37,859 nt of DNA from Leucogyrophana mollusca (Eukaryota > Basidiomycota > Agaricomycetes > Boletales), in contig MU266585.1 of assembly GCA_021014945.1 (NCBI GenBank), positions 1 to 37,859 of the forward strand, given 5' to 3'. Shown in pieces: positions 22,311 to 34,760 of this stretch. The notes under the pieces were generated by a model that saw nothing but the letters and a program-made list of their open reading frames with translations, did not search any database and was not told the DNA's origin. Each line of letters opens with the position of its first letter. Within the stretch, counting starts at the first letter, position 1. A program made the translations under genes and the position numbers.

Positions 22311-25300
22311 ATGTCGGGGGAAGCGCCTTGTTACACCGTCGTCTTCGAGGACACCTCCGAATCGCCATCAACCCAAGAACTCCGCACGTCACTTGAGAAA
22401 GGCTCAGATGAGGACAAAATCGACACGTTGCGGAGGATCATAGTCTCGACGATTAATGGGAACCCTCATGTGCGTATTTTATGGTTTTTTCTCATATGGA
22501 TAGCGATAACTAATGTGCTGGTGGCCTGCTAGCCTACGTTGTTAATGCCGATCATACAGTATATCTTGCCCTCCCGAAACAAGGCACTTAAGAAGCTGCT
22601 ACACTTTTATTGGGAGGTATGTCCAAAGTACGATGAAAATGGAAAGCTCAAGCAGGAGATGATACTCGTCGTGTACGTTTTGCCGAGTCTCATTGGTAGC
22701 ATATGCTGACTTTCCGAAGTAATGCAATCCGGAATGATCTGGTAAGTCAAGTCCAATCACCCCGTCCACTTCCACACAACACTCTAATCGTATCTCCCAG
22801 CAACACCCCAACGAATACATTCGCGGCGCGACCCTCCGCTTCCTCCAAAAAATATCCAAAGACGCCGAGCTCCTCGAGCCCCTCATCCCCATCTGTCGCT
22901 CCTGCCTCGAGCACCGCCACTCCTACGTGCGCAAAAACGCTGTCTTTGCCGTTTATACCATCTACCGCGAGTACGAACACCTCATCCCTGATGCCCCCGA
23001 GCTCATGCAGACGTTCCTCGCCGCGGAATCGGACGCGACGTGCAAACGCAACGCTTTCGTCTTCCTCGCGCATTGCGCGATGCCGAAGGCAGTGGAGTGG
23101 CTGATAAGCATATATGACCAGCTGACAGGACTTGATGAGCTGCTACAGATGAGCATCATTGAGGTTATACGGCTCGATTGCAAGAATGATACGACACATA
23201 GGGTGAGGATTCGTCTCTGACGGAGTAAGCGGACGGGGACTAATTGTGGTGACCTAGCCCCGGTATATTCGTTGCATGTTTGAGCTTTTGAATTCGTCCT
23301 CCCACGCTGTGAAATACGAGGCAGCCACAACACTCACGACACTGACGCAGAATCCTGCTGCCGTCAAGGGTATGTAGCTTCTTCATGCTGGTAGTCCCAT
23401 CTAACGTTCGATTCTCAGCCGCTGCCTCTTGCTTCGTAAACCTTGTCATCAAGGAATCGGACAATAACGTCAAGCTTATCGTCCTGGACCGACTGGATTC
23501 GCTGCGCTCAAAGCACGGGCACGTCCTCGATGGACTCACAATGGACGTTCTGCAAGTTCTGTCGAGGTAATGCATACAGAAATTTTGCTACTCGTCTGCG
23601 CCTAACTGAAGTTGTCTCGAAGTGCGGACATGGAAGTCAGGAAGAAAGCTATGAGCATCGTCCTGAGCATGACATCCAGCAGAAACGTCGAGGAAGTCGT
23701 ACTCTTCCTCAAGAAACAGCTCCAGAGGACGCAGGAACAAGACTACGAAAAAGTCTGTTGTCTGCGTATCCAACATATTGCTGTTGCTGATTGGTACAAT
23801 TTACAGGCCCCCGAGTACAGACAACTCCTGATCCAGACCATCCACGTAATGGCCGTGAAGTTCTCTGAGGTCGCAGCGAGCGTCGTCCACGCCCTCATGG
23901 AGTTCCTCGGTGACTCAAACAACCCCTCCGCCCTCGACGTAGTCGCCTTCGTCCGGTACGTTACCTCTCCCTACCCGTACTGACACAGCTCTCACACACA
24001 TTCCCACCCCTAACGCCCAACAGCGAAGTCGTCGAAAAGTTCCCTCACCTCCGCCAAGCAATTTGTGACAAGCTCATTCAGACCCTCTCCGAGATCAAGT
24101 CCGGAAAAGTTTACCGCGGCATCCTGTGGATCCTCGGCGAGTACGTGGAGGACATCGCGGACATCACAGTTGCGTTGCAGGAGATCCGGAAGATCCTTGG
24201 CGAGATACCAATTTTGGCGTCGGAGCAGCGGTTGCTGGACGAGGCTGGGGGTGAGGCGGAGGGTGAGGACAAAGACAAGGTGGAGGCGAAGACAGAGGGG
24301 AGTGGCGGCGGACGCCCGAGGGTGTTGGCGGATGGGACGTATGCGACAGAGACTGCATACACAAGCACGAGCTCTGCAAGGCTCGAGGCTGTGAAAGCGG
24401 CCTCGAAGCCTCCCTTGAGAGGTTGGTTGGTTCCGATCTTGCACAGCACAGGTGGTTGTGGTAGTGTTGACGCGCTGGTTTCTTTTCCTAGCGCTGATCC
24501 TCGGTGGTGACTTCTTCACGGGCGCAGTGCTCGCTTCGACACTGACGAAGTTGGTCCTGCGCTTCGACGAGCTGACGAGTGACCGCGCAAAGGCGAATGC
24601 ACTTCGCGCAGAGGTACGCGAGCGTGCTGATGCATCTCTGAGTAGGCTGACGTCCGCGCGTTCCAGGCGATGCTGATCATGACATCTACGATCCGCGTTG
24701 GGCAGTCCAAGTTTGTGACGGTGCCGATCGACGAAGACTCCAACGAGCGGATCCTGAACTGCATCCAGACGCTCAGCGAGCTGCGGGAGGCGCCTGCGGT
24801 ACATAATATCTTCCTCAAGGACACCAAGGCGGCGTACTCGAAGATGCTGGGCGCGCAGGAGGTACGTCGCCGTGTGGAGTCGGGAGAGCGTGTTAACTGA
24901 TTTGCCTTTTCGAACACACAGAAGAAGGCTGTGGAAAAGAGAGAGGCAGAGAGCACACAGGTTGCTGCTGTGCAGGTCGACGATCTGCTCACTTTCCGCC
25001 AGTTCTCGAAGAAGTCGGCGGACGATCCTATAGATGTGCGTCATTCCTCTGAGACCACCGTGTATTCGTCGCTGAAAGAGCTCCATTGTAGTACGTGGAG
25101 GACCTTGGGAAGGCGACTGGCGCGGGGGAGGTCCGCGAAGACTTCATATCGAACCTCAGCCGTATTTCGCAGCTTACAGGTCACTGACCCTTCCTCATAT
25201 ATAACAGCCGGAGGATGACTTACGGTTTAACTGGGTCTGATTACAGGCTTCTCGGACCCCATCTATGCCGAGGCGTACGTCAAGATGCACGGGTTTGATA

Positions 25301-26457
25301 TCTTGCTCGGTAAGTCCTCATGGCTTCAACGGTACAACCACTCACCCGCTCATTCTTGATCCTCCCCTTAACAGACGTCCTCCTCGTGAATCAGACGCCC
25401 AACACGCTGCAGAACCTCTGCCTCGACTTCGCAACACTCGGAGACCTTAAGCTCGTCGAGCGGCCTGCGGTGTACACCATTGCGCCGCATGGGTTTCAGA
25501 GTATCAAGGCTACGATCAAGGTGCGTCCATCTGTCGTTGGGGCGTGCGAGAGCGAGCGACTGACTTGCGGTATTTGATTTTTCACGTTTTGTCCTGCAAC
25601 CTTACCCCTACCCCTCGCTGCCACGCCTTGTGCATAGGTCTCGTCTACGGAAACAGGCGTCATATTCGGCTCGATCCTCTGGGAGGGCCCCGCCCTAGCC
25701 GAATCGTGTGTGATACTGAATGATATCCACATTGACATCATGGATTACATCAAGCCGGCATATTGTAACGAGGCTCAGGTTCGTGTTGTGTTACCGGTGT
25801 CCTTGTATCAGTGCTGACTTCCCCTGTCGTACAGTTCCGGAGCATGTGGACCGAGTTTGAGTGGGAGAACAGGGTAAACGTGTCAACTGTCATGTCGTGA
25901 GTCGTTGCTCCATCCTTTCCGTTCGTATCTCCTGTGGACACAAGCTAACTATGCTTGGTGTCTGGTATCGGCGGATGAAATACGACAGTGATCCGCGGGA
26001 CTACCTGAAACACGTCATGAAGTCCACGAATATGTCATGTCTCACGCCAGAGGGCGCGATGTCGGGCGACTGCGACTTTTTGTCGGCGAATATGTATGCC
26101 CGGAGTCTGTTCGGTGCGTGGTCTCTCCTAGCTTTTCCTCTTTCCTCCCTCCTCCACTTCCCTTCCCTTTCTCCTTGCACCGAATAACCGCTAATCACTA
26201 ACGCTCAATGCTCAACCACCCCCACAGGCGAAGACGCACTCGCGAACCTCAGTATCGAGAAGACCGAGGCGGGGACGATCGTGGGGCACGTGCGCATTCG
26301 GAGCAAAACGCAGGGCATTGCGCTGTCGTTGGGGGATCGGATTACGATGTGTGAGTCCATATAATTTAGTGTCCGCGTTGCGTGTGCTGATTGCTTATTT
26401 TGCGCCCTGGCTGTGTTGATGATATTAGCTCAGAAGGACGGGAAGCCGCCGGTATAG
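22311..26457 (+). CDS. SEC26: coatomer subunit beta (beta-COP)
   Basis: A subunit of the COPI coat that drives Golgi-to-ER and intra-Golgi vesicle transport. The complete model starts at 22311 ([18 protein letters not shown]) and ends KDGKPPV at 26457, with many short introns. In order: the N-terminal adaptin-like HEAT/ARM solenoid ([75 protein letters not shown]); an acidic, glycine-rich linker near 24240-24310; [16 protein letters not shown]; the beta-specific [11 protein letters not shown]; and the C-terminal appendage ([53 protein letters not shown]). No broken exon was found. A 358-codon minus-strand frame at 24010-25086 is only its antisense. Confidence 0.96.
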
Positions 26458-26735
26458 TGTTGGGTACTTGGGGAAGTTATAGACCCCGCGTAGAGCTTGT
26501 TTTCGAGCGTAGAACGCAGCCGCCGAAATCGATTTCTTTGTCCAATCTATTTGGAGCTCCATCGAAGGTCGAGATGATCTTGCATTCAATTTACATATCG
26601 TCACGCACGATGCATTCATCATGATCCGAGTCCGTAATTATTATTGAAGTCCTGTTGGTACACGGGCAACACTATGATACTGTAAAAACGCTGTCGGCAA
26701 TGCATCAAGAACAGAGGATGATATTGACGTCGACA

Positions 26736-28055
26736 TCAAGGATACTCGACCCCCGCTGCCCGCATCAAGTCTGTGACCTCGGTGTCTAGGGAGTAGATGA
26801 GGCGTCGTCAGTCGCAATTAAAAGGACATACACAGCAACAACTTACGATCTTGGGTATGCTGCATCCGCGAGGCATAAGTGCATCTCATCCTCTCACCGT
26901 CGCCCTCGATCCCACCTATCGTCCCGCCCTCACCCTTGCCGGGGCGAACTTGGAATACGAACTCACCGCCCAACTGTGATATATTTCCCTGCTTGCCCAT
27001 GAGCGAGGGGTTCTTGAATGGGCCGCGCTGGTGGTGGTATGCGTGTGTCAGCGGGTGTATGCAGCAGGACGGTATAGGGCAACGATATACGGTGTCCAAG
27101 ACTTTGGTCCAAGCATTATTGGGCAGGGCGTGCTCCGGTATATTGCCCGGACACATAGTAGCGGGACGTGCCCTAACGCCCGCAGGGAGCGGCAATATCC
27201 GTGCGACGCGCCCTACCAATACCAACACACCAAAAGGCCCGGGACTCACCCAGATACTCGCGAGTGCATTAGCGACGTCGCCCTTACGGAGGTAGCTCCT
27301 GCGCTCCTGCCTCGCCGGCGTGGTCGCGAGGTTCTCGGTCGTGACTCCGAGGGCGCGGTAGAGGGCGCGGGTGGGGTCTGCGTAGATGGGGGATTGAAGG
27401 TTGGTTACCTCTGGAGTACAGAGCGCATGCAGTTTTGAGGTGGGGTGCGGCGATGGAGTAGGAGACGTATAGCGCAAGGGCAGTGGTATTTTGGTGGTGA
27501 AGTGTCATGGTACCACGACAGAGGAAGCGTAGGAGATGAGCACATGCCGGCAGATTTGAGAGGACGTGGGGGACTTGTCATACCTTTGTAGTGTTGGATT
27601 GGCTGCCAGTCTCCGCAGCCTATCACTACCAGTCGAGCTCGAGCGGCGTCTAGTGCTTCTGGGCGCACGGAGGCTAGCTGTGTGACGTAGTCCTGGATGG
27701 ATGGTTGTGATATCAACGTCAGTCTGCTTGCTCGAATGACGAGCGCACCTGGCAGCTCTAGTGGAGCAATATAAATCGTCAGATGTGGGATGCGCAAGAG
27801 CAAACGAAGTATATATGTACTCCGCAGAAGAAGTGACCTGCAGAAAGCCGAAACACGAAACACGAAAGATATCAGCGAGTGACAGCTTTGCTTCCGCGGG
27901 TTTTGATTGAACGCACGGATGAATACCACCACAGTGGTCTTGTCCTGCAAGAGCGATTCAAATTTTACGGGTTTCCCTTCGCTGTCCAATACATCGAGCT
28001 GTGCGGCTTGTGATGTGGCCACCTGGTCGGGGAGATCGGTGTTGGTGTTGGACAT
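26736..28055 (-). CDS. peroxiredoxin-like PRXL2/AAED1 family protein
   Basis: A thioredoxin-fold, AhpC/TSA-like antioxidant protein, probably cytosolic or mitochondrial; the substrate is not established for the fungal family. It starts at 28055 (MSNTNTDLPDQVATSQAAQL). Then come the strand TTVVVFIR and the active site HFFCGSCQDYV with a CxxC motif. That motif is assembled from three exons, the middle one only 9 nt (27749-27757). Next are LVVIGCGDWQPIQHYK, SPIYADPTRALYRALGV, and after a long intron RGPFKNPSLMGKQGNISQLG, GEFVF, the SRMQHTQDHTEV block and the end MRAAGVEYP with a TGA at 26736. Without the micro-exon the second active-site cysteine would be lost. It is convergent with SEC26 and divergent from the EI24-like gene. 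Confidence 0.88.
27749..27757 (-). other. 9-nt micro-exon (Ser-Cys-Gln) of the PRXL2 gene
   Basis: The minus-strand sequence AGCTGCCAG lies between an acceptor ccactag and a donor gtgcgc, flanked by introns 27758-27820 (63 nt) and 27693-27748 (56 nt), all in phase 0. It supplies the second cysteine of CGSC, as expected for the family. Confidence 0.75.
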
Positions 28056-28197
28056 GATGGAGCTGAAGTGAGATCAGGAGCGTGGTGGCTCTGCAAGTGA
28101 GTGCTGTTTCATCATTCCGCTCTTGGCAATTGCCCCCGTGCCCCCTCACCTCCGCTTCCTGGAAAGACACTCGAAAGCCCAGCCAACAGCAATATCA
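28056..28197. promoter_or_regulatory. very short divergent promoter PRXL2 / EI24-like
   Basis: Only 142 bp separate the two start codons, so both leaders and promoters overlap or nearly so. An upstream TTG-started extension of the plus-strand frame exists (from 28123), so the true plus-strand leader is uncertain. Confidence 0.4.
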
Positions 28198-29994
28198 ATG
28201 TCCGTGTCTTCAAGCCCGGGACCATCCAGCCTCGTCGGAGAGGATGTTCCTCCCACTTTAGCGCGAGCCTCGCTACGCTTGAACTTCCCGCCGTCCTACG
28301 TAGTCGTCGGCGTGTACAGGTTATTCACCGACAAGTCACTCTACAAACCTGCTTGGGACAAATGTCGACACGGCGCGCGGCGTGGGCTCATCGTCGGCTT
28401 CATCTGGGTGCGTCCGGTCTCAGCTTGTACTAGCACATTCACTGACCACTCAATGGATTGATGCCCTTGCTGTTCCCTCACACAGACGTGCTTGACATAC
28501 AAGATCCAGCGACATATCATAAAATCCGCCCTTACCAACCCCTCTTCTTTCTTCTCCTTCAGCTCCATCACCCGCTTTTCGCAGACCGCCAATGAGCTCT
28601 CGCACGAGACGCTCTTTGGGTATCGGATGCCGTTCAGTATATCCACATGTGCGTACCCGCTCCTTACTCCGAGTCCTATCCACCTTCCCCGCCCCATCAC
28701 ATCATGCTAAAGCTGTTGAACGAACACATCCACGCAGACGTCGCCGTCCTCCTCCTTGGGAGCCAAATCACCGCCATTATCAGCTTCTTCCTATCCCGCA
28801 ACATACGCGTCGCACGGCAGCGCGCTTGGGATCAGACCGTCGCTTCGCGTGGTAAGGGATCCGAGTTCTGGCAGCCGTACGTGGAGGAGTGGGAGTTCCC
28901 ACCTGTCGTCGACGAACGCCCCTGGGGACAACTTGAGAAGATGTTTAGGGGCTGGTTTGTAGGGATGGTAGTGCGCAAAGGTACGTGCGTCGTTTGCCGG
29001 TGGGGTGTTGTGGGGTGCGGATGTGGGGTGCGGGATGCGGGATGTGAGATATGTTGGCTAATACGTGCTTGGTTTGTAGTGCTGCTTCTGCCGCTGTCGC
29101 TCTACCCGTTCGTGGGGACGTTCATCGCTGCGTGGTTCAAGGCCATAGGTACGGCGCAGTATCTGCATAAACCGGTGAGTGTCTCGTGATGTCTCCCTTA
29201 TACTTCCCCCTTGGTACCTCACATACACCACCTCCATGGACCCTGGGTACCTCGTACACACCACCTTTGTGTCTCGTACCACATGCACCCGCACCTCCCC
29301 TCGTGTCCCCGCACAGGCTAACACCACGCCAACAGTACTTCGAAGCGAAGAAGATGAACCCACACCAAGTCGCCGTATGGATGGAGGAGCGTAAATGGGA
29401 CTACCGGTGTACGTATACATACGCCTCGCTGCCTCGCGATGTAAACTGCTAACGCAAAGATGCGCTGTCCTTCTCCTATTTCCCGTTTCTCTTGTCGTTT
29501 TGGTTCGCATTTCTACCTGCCACACGCTTACTCTTTCCTTTCCCCGCCTACCTCCACCCTGCGCGCAGTATTCGGATTCGCCGCCGCCCTCCTCGAAGGC
29601 CTCCCGATCGTCGGGCTCATCTTCACCGTGTCGAACAGGATCGGAGCTGCAATGTGGGCGCACGGTAAGTATTGTCGTTTGTGTATAGTGTGCTATGCTA
29701 TTCGGGGTTCGGTGACCGGCTGCTTGATTCCTTTACTGATTCCTTCCTTCCCTCCTCCCTCACTTCATTACTTGCTTGTTTGAATCGATTTAAAAATTGT
29801 GCTGGCCTCCAAACTCGCCACCGCACCCGCTGCTCCCCGAACTCGATCATCAAACCCAAAATCACCGTACCCACGGCACAGACCTCGAAAAGCGCCAGCA
29901 CTACATCGCCGAGAAGCGGCTGCACGCTGGGGGTGCGGATGGGAAGGACGCGGGATATGTTACAGGCGCTGCCACCGGCCGGAAAGAGGAGTGA
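28198..29994 (+). CDS. EI24/RRT8-like multi-pass membrane protein
   Basis: Likely an EI24-domain protein (PF07264 type, related to yeast Rrt8/Lds proteins on lipid droplets and spore wall); the role in basidiomycetes is unclear. The first in-frame ATG at 28198 gives MSVSSSPGPSSLVGEDVPPT. Membrane segments follow: YVVVGVYRLF; RGLIVGFIWTCL; YVAVLLLGSQITAIISFFL; VLLLPLSLYPFVGTFIAAWF; and FGFAAALLEGLPIVGLIFTV. Between the last two is the conserved stretch AQYLHKPYFEAKKMNPHQVA and WMEERKWDYR. It ends with a basic helix DLEKRQHYIAEKRLHAG and GRKEE at 29994. The family assignment rests on recall of pattern, not a search. The exons join cleanly, including a longer intron at about 29409-29568. Confidence 0.75.
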
Positions 29995-30445
29995 TGTGGG
30001 CATCGGTCGGATGGGGGATTGATGTTGCTCGAGCCAAGGGGACGCTTAACAGGGCTGTTGAGAGTGGGTGCGGGACGCGGGGGAGATGACATTTTGTTTT
30101 GGCTGCTTTCGATTCCAGGTGTAGCACTCATCAATAAATTCACGAAGTTCTTGACTTCCTTTTCGCACTTATCACGAGCCCCCAGCTTTTTAAATAGGTC
30201 GTAACGTCCACAGTGATGGTCAGTTCGCTAAGGTAGGGCACATGTGCATTCATCCAATGTCACGTGCCGAACGTTACAGAAGAGTGACAAAAGGCTGAAA
30301 ATTTAATAACAATCCAACATTAGCATTTGAAGAGATTTTGTTTCCGCAAAGTTGAAGCAAGTTTGTATTCATGAATATGTGCGGAAACCGATTGTTAAAA
30401 ACATAAAAATTGAGGGAGTTATTAAAGAAATGGTGAACGAGGGTG
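29995..30445. other. AT-rich spacer before the transposon
   Basis: This contains the 3' flank of the EI24-like gene and about 250 bp of AT-rich sequence (30290-30430) with no ORF. It ends at the target-site duplication of the hAT element. Confidence 0.6.
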
Positions 30446-30453
30446 TAAATCGG
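30446..30453. repeat. left target-site duplication (TAAATCGG)
   Basis: The 8 bp directly outside the left terminal repeat match the 8 bp outside the right end (35441-35448, TAAATCCC) at the first six positions. Eight bases is the hAT target-site length; the two differences suggest age or mutation. Confidence 0.6.
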
Positions 30454-30474
30454 CTAGGGCTGCCAAAGTTCAGT
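30454..30474 (+). repeat. left terminal inverted repeat
   Basis: It begins CTAGGGCTGCCAAAGTTCAG. The right end read on the minus strand begins CTAGGGCTGCCGAAGTTCAG, one difference in 20. Confidence 0.85.
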
Positions 30475-30620
30475 TCAGTTCAGTTCATGGGCACCCTCAG
30501 CTGAACCTGAACTAGAACCAGCACCTGGCAGAGTGAACTGAACTGAACCTGAACTGAACCAGGGTAGAACCAGTTCAGGAAGGTTCAGTTCAGGTTTGAA
30601 CCAGTTCGAACCAGTGAACC
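30469..30620. repeat. left subterminal repeats (CTGAACC / GGTTCAG)
   Basis: Many copies of GTTCAG, CTGAAC and GAACC in both orientations lie within 150 bp of the left end. Such arrays in hAT elements are usually transposase-binding sites; the binding role here is inferred. Confidence 0.7.
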
Positions 30621-30657
30621 TAAAGGCCAAAAGACTAAAATTGCTAAAACATCATAT

Positions 30658-33600
30658 CTAGGCTGCTATGTCAATACCAGGGCTCCAGGCCTTCTCCTCC
30701 CATTGCAATGCATCAACAGCTGCAGACAGTGAGCCTGATGAGTAGCTATCTTTCAAAATCTGCAAAGCCTCCACAGTTTCCGGCAGCAGACTATTCCGTA
30801 GGAGGGTGACTGTTAATCCACCTTGAGAAAAAGAACGTTCAGATGGGGTTGATGAGCCCTGGATGGCCAAGTAATCACGAGCAATCCGAGACAGAATGGG
30901 GTACTGTGTCGAATGATACTACAGAAAGTCAGCTCAAGTAAGACAGAGAAAGTGCAACACTCACTCCCCACCACTTGACCCTATCAGTAACATCCTCAAG
31001 AGGGCTCTCAAGATAGCTCTTGAGTTCCTGGCGAGGGTCACGGCCTCTCCTCTCCCGCTCCTTGCGAGCTTTGACTGCCTTGCACATCATAGCATCACCA
31101 TAGCCACCACCCTTCACAGGGGAATCTGATACTATGAATACCAAACAAAGAGGGATAAGTCAACTAGTACTTACCATGCACAGGTGGTGCAACCTCAACC
31201 ACATCCTCTCTGGCTGCCACAGCAGCATCAGCTGCATACTTGTCAAACTGAAAAGTATTGAGACAGGATCAATGAAATAAAGCCAACACTCACCACATCC
31301 TCGAGGGCCGTAAGACCCATGGCATAGAATTCATCATCCCAACGTTCAGATGTGTACTCAAGCTTGAAGTTCGGGTCAAGGGCTATCCAGGTGAAATCAG
31401 CAGATATATAATAGAAGCCAAAGAAACTCACCGAGAGTGATAAAGTAGACATTACTTTGGTCAATCAAAGTATAATACTTCCTCAGTTTGGCTAGGCCCT
31501 TCTCGATGGCGGTCTTGAGCTTTGCAAACTTAGGCATCTTAGCAAATATCTCCCAGCGGTCCTGAAGTGCCTCAAGTGTCGGAATCACCCGCCACACAGT
31601 GGGATTAGTCTCTGAGGAAAAGGTAGCCTGAGCTTCCCGAGGCTCCTGTTCTAATTTCAGCTCAGTGAGAATACAAAAACAAATTGAAACCTACTTTCAA
31701 CACTTCCTGGATAAGATTAAGCATCTCCCACTCCTCCGGGCTTACTTTGTAATCAGCATATTTCTTATTCTTGAGCTTGGGAACTTTCGAGCTCGAATCA
31801 GCCAGTAGACAGAACTTGTCAACAGCCTAGTACAATGGTCAGCTTGTGAGAAGAGATGGATCATGGTCACATACCAGCCTGTTAGTAATCAAATGTTCGA
31901 TCAGGTCAGCCATCGACCCCCATCGAGTACGGATCCATTTGATAAGCTCAAGAGGGGTCAGGCCTTCCTCCTTGCAAATAGTCGCAAAGTAGGTCTTGGC
32001 CTGAGGAGAAAGCCGAACCTATACCACAGAATTAGATCATGAACTAAACAATCAAGACTACTTACCTGAGTTATAAGGGCAAGAACTTTCCCAAGAAGAT
32101 CACCCGGGTCGAAGTCCTCCACTTCGTCAACTTCCTCACCCTCTGGAGCAGCCTCTTCGCTCTCCATGGCATTCACCCAGTCGTCATCATCATCATTCTT
32201 GTCGAACTCATTTTCATCCATATCTGCATCATCAACATCCTCGCCAGCAGCATTCTTACCCTTCGACTTCTGCTTCTTGAATTGAGGCGGAGTCGGACAC
32301 ACCTCCTCAAGAAATGCCTTCGTTGCAAGATGCAGTGCATGTTCCATGCATCTTCAAGACGCATGAGTATTGGCACCCAAAGGGGAGCATGTGCTTACCT
32401 GACTCGACGCTCTTTAGCCACCCAGCGCCTACCTTCAGGTGTATTGTTGAACACCCGCTGGAGGACCCGCATGGCCTTATCATTTGTTGTGGCATTATCT
32501 GATGTCGCCCAGCCAATCTTTGTTGAAATAAGAGTCGTACTAATGGTACTAATGACAGGCATATCATAACTTACTTTGCCAGATAACCCATAACGTTCGA
32601 CAACACGAGTGATGATCCGGGCAGTGTTTGCACCTCCGTGGTCACCTTCGATAGGGTTGAAAGCAAGGGTTCTCGCCTTGAGCTCCCAGTCATTGGGATT
32701 GTTGGGCGGAGAGTCGATATAATGGGCTGTAATTGCGAGGTAAGGGTCATAGGATTTTGATGTCCAAGCGTCAAAGGTGATAGAAATTTGCCCCAGAATG
32801 TTCTGCAGAGATATCAGTATTGCTCTCGCCAAACTTTGAATAATGTACCTTGAAGTGTTCACAAAGCTTAACTTCAGCTTCGGCAGCTTTAGTGAGAATC
32901 TCCTCACGCAGTTTGGTACGATGTGGGATATCAGACTCTCGTGTCTGTGGGCGTTGGTACTTGAGCAGAGCTCTAAAAGATTCTTTGTCGACGACAGTGA
33001 ATGACTACAGATAGATTGAGTGAACGCGCAAATGTTAATGATACTATACTTACCTGATCCTCGGTGACAACAAACTCGACTATATGATCGAGTAAACCCT
33101 CTTTTGACCATTTCGCGATTGGTTGAATGAAGGTGTCAAGTTTTGCCTGTGATTTTGCATTGGTTGCTTCATCATCTCCAGTAGCGCCCTCCGGAATGGC
33201 GTGGTGGTTGGGGGTGATGTTGTCGGCCTTGCATTTTGACATATAAATCTTGCCGTGGGTACTCCAGTTGCTAATCGACAATGATTCACGTTTAGAATAT
33301 AATATATGATCAAGAGTTGACAACGTACCGTGCAATATGCATTCGGAGACTAGAGACACCACCCGTGAACCAACAGCTAGGTTCAGTAATGTTATTTCGC
33401 CTAAAAATCAAACCATTAACAAAGGAAAACGTAGAAATCACGATGATGTACATACTTGCATACTTCACACCAATGGCCATCCTCCTTTGTGCCATCGGAG
33501 AGCTCACGTTGCTTGACGGGTGTGAAGATGGTTCGGACGTCAGCAGTGCGTGTATCTTGTCCACGGTGGGCATGTTTACGGGGCTACGGTGTCAAGAAAA

Positions 33601-34451
33601 CACCGTAAGAACAATGAATTTGTTTGAATGCAAACAAACATGTCGATAGAGAACATGGTGCATGCGAAGGGAGGGGGCAACGGGGGGATGGGAATTGGTG
33701 GGCCCGGGCAGATACATTTGTGTAGTATAGTGTGTAGTTAGCACACAGGAGAAGGAAAGCATCAAAGCGCACAACGTACCTTCGTGTCTTGAAGACGTTC
33801 TGCTTGAATCTCCGTGTATTGCTCCTCCCAGTCCTCCTCCTCGTCTTCAAGGTTGTCTGCATCGTTGTGGGGATTGGTTTTGTCACGAATGCTTGCTTTT
33901 ACATGCGCAGACGTGCTACTGGAAGCTTGTGCAGATTGTAAGCGTCGAGAAAAGTATATAGATCTGAAATACATACCTTTTCTCTTTGACTGAGCCTTTT
34001 CTGCGTGCTTCTCAGCCTCCTCATTGGCCTCATCATCAGAAGAGACCGGGAGTCGACGTGGTTTCTTTGTTTTAGTTGAGGATGCAGTGGGTGGGTCATC
34101 TTGTTTGCGCTTCGTCGTATTTTTGCTCGTTGAAGCAACGTTGTCCGTTGTGGTGAGCTTCCATGCAGGTTTGCGCAAACGTGAGCCTCCAACCTTGGCT
34201 GCTGGGACTGCACCTGAGGCAGCAAGCGCTTGGCGAATGTCTTGTGAAAACGGTAAGTGCACGCAGCAAGAACAGAATCATAAACTCAGGATTCACTTAC
34301 CCAATGGAGGTTTTGATGAAGCCGCAGTATTGCCGGAATGGGCGCTTCTTGGTTGCTCATCACCTTCGGAGTCATAGAAATCTATTTCAGACGCATCCTT
34401 AAGGGTGCCGTCTGCATTTAAAGCGCACTGCTCGCTGGTGTTGTTAGCCAT
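30658..34451 (-). CDS. hAT transposase with BED-type zinc finger and C-terminal dimerisation domain
   Basis: Cut-and-paste transposase, minus strand, multi-exon, roughly 950-1,000 residues. It starts at 34451 (MANNTSEQCALNADGT). A charged N-terminus follows (KRKQDDPPTASSTKTKKPRR), then a BED-like finger HWCEVCK with SSLRMHIAR. The RNase-H-like core has ISITFDAWTSKSYDPYLAIT (first catalytic Asp), WATSDNATTNDKAM (second Asp) and the family RCMEHALHLATKAF motif. An acidic insertion (DDADMDENEFDKNDDDDDW) is next, then KWIRTRWGSM. It ends in the hAT C-terminal dimerisation domain, YPILSRIARDYLAIQGSSTP and SERSFSQGG. All exon joins I tested keep frame, with stop at 30658. Introns of 42-60 nt inside a transposase are common in fungal hAT elements. 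No inactivating change was seen. Confidence 0.9.
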
Positions 34452-34567
34452 CGTATGGATTTGACACAGTAAGATAAGAATCACAAAAACCAATATCATG
34501 TTACCTAAAATGGATGCAACTGTACAGTCAAAGCCCCGACATATTGTCAAAAATCCCCAAAGTACTA

Positions 34568-34710
34568 TAGGGAGGTTCAGGGGGGTTCGAACAAGTTCAG
34601 GCCCAGTTCGTCAACACCAACCAAGGCTGAACATGAACTGAACCTACATACCCTGGGCCTGAACTCAAACTCAAACTGAACTTGGACCTGTAGGTTCAGT
34701 TCAGGGGTTC
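34568..34710. repeat. internal block of GTTCAG-type repeats
   Basis: A second cluster of GGTTCAG / CTGAACC words lies about 730 bp inside the right end, just upstream of the transposase start. It resembles the subterminal repeats but has no CTAGGGCTGCC end. It may be a duplicated subterminal region or part of the transposase promoter. Confidence 0.6.
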
Positions 34711-34760
34711 TGGCCAATATAATACTGCATATGGCAATGGTTCGGATGTGAGGGTCATGG

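Noticed and set aside
24010..25086. 358-codon minus-strand open frame, the longest single frame in the window
   Set aside because: It lies entirely antisense to well-supported SEC26 exons, has no recognisable domain, and reflects the GC-rich codons of the other strand.
34560..34720. Possible second right end of the hAT element or a nested element
   Set aside because: The GTTCAG-type words are present, but no CTAGGGCTGCC terminal repeat or flanking duplication is found here.
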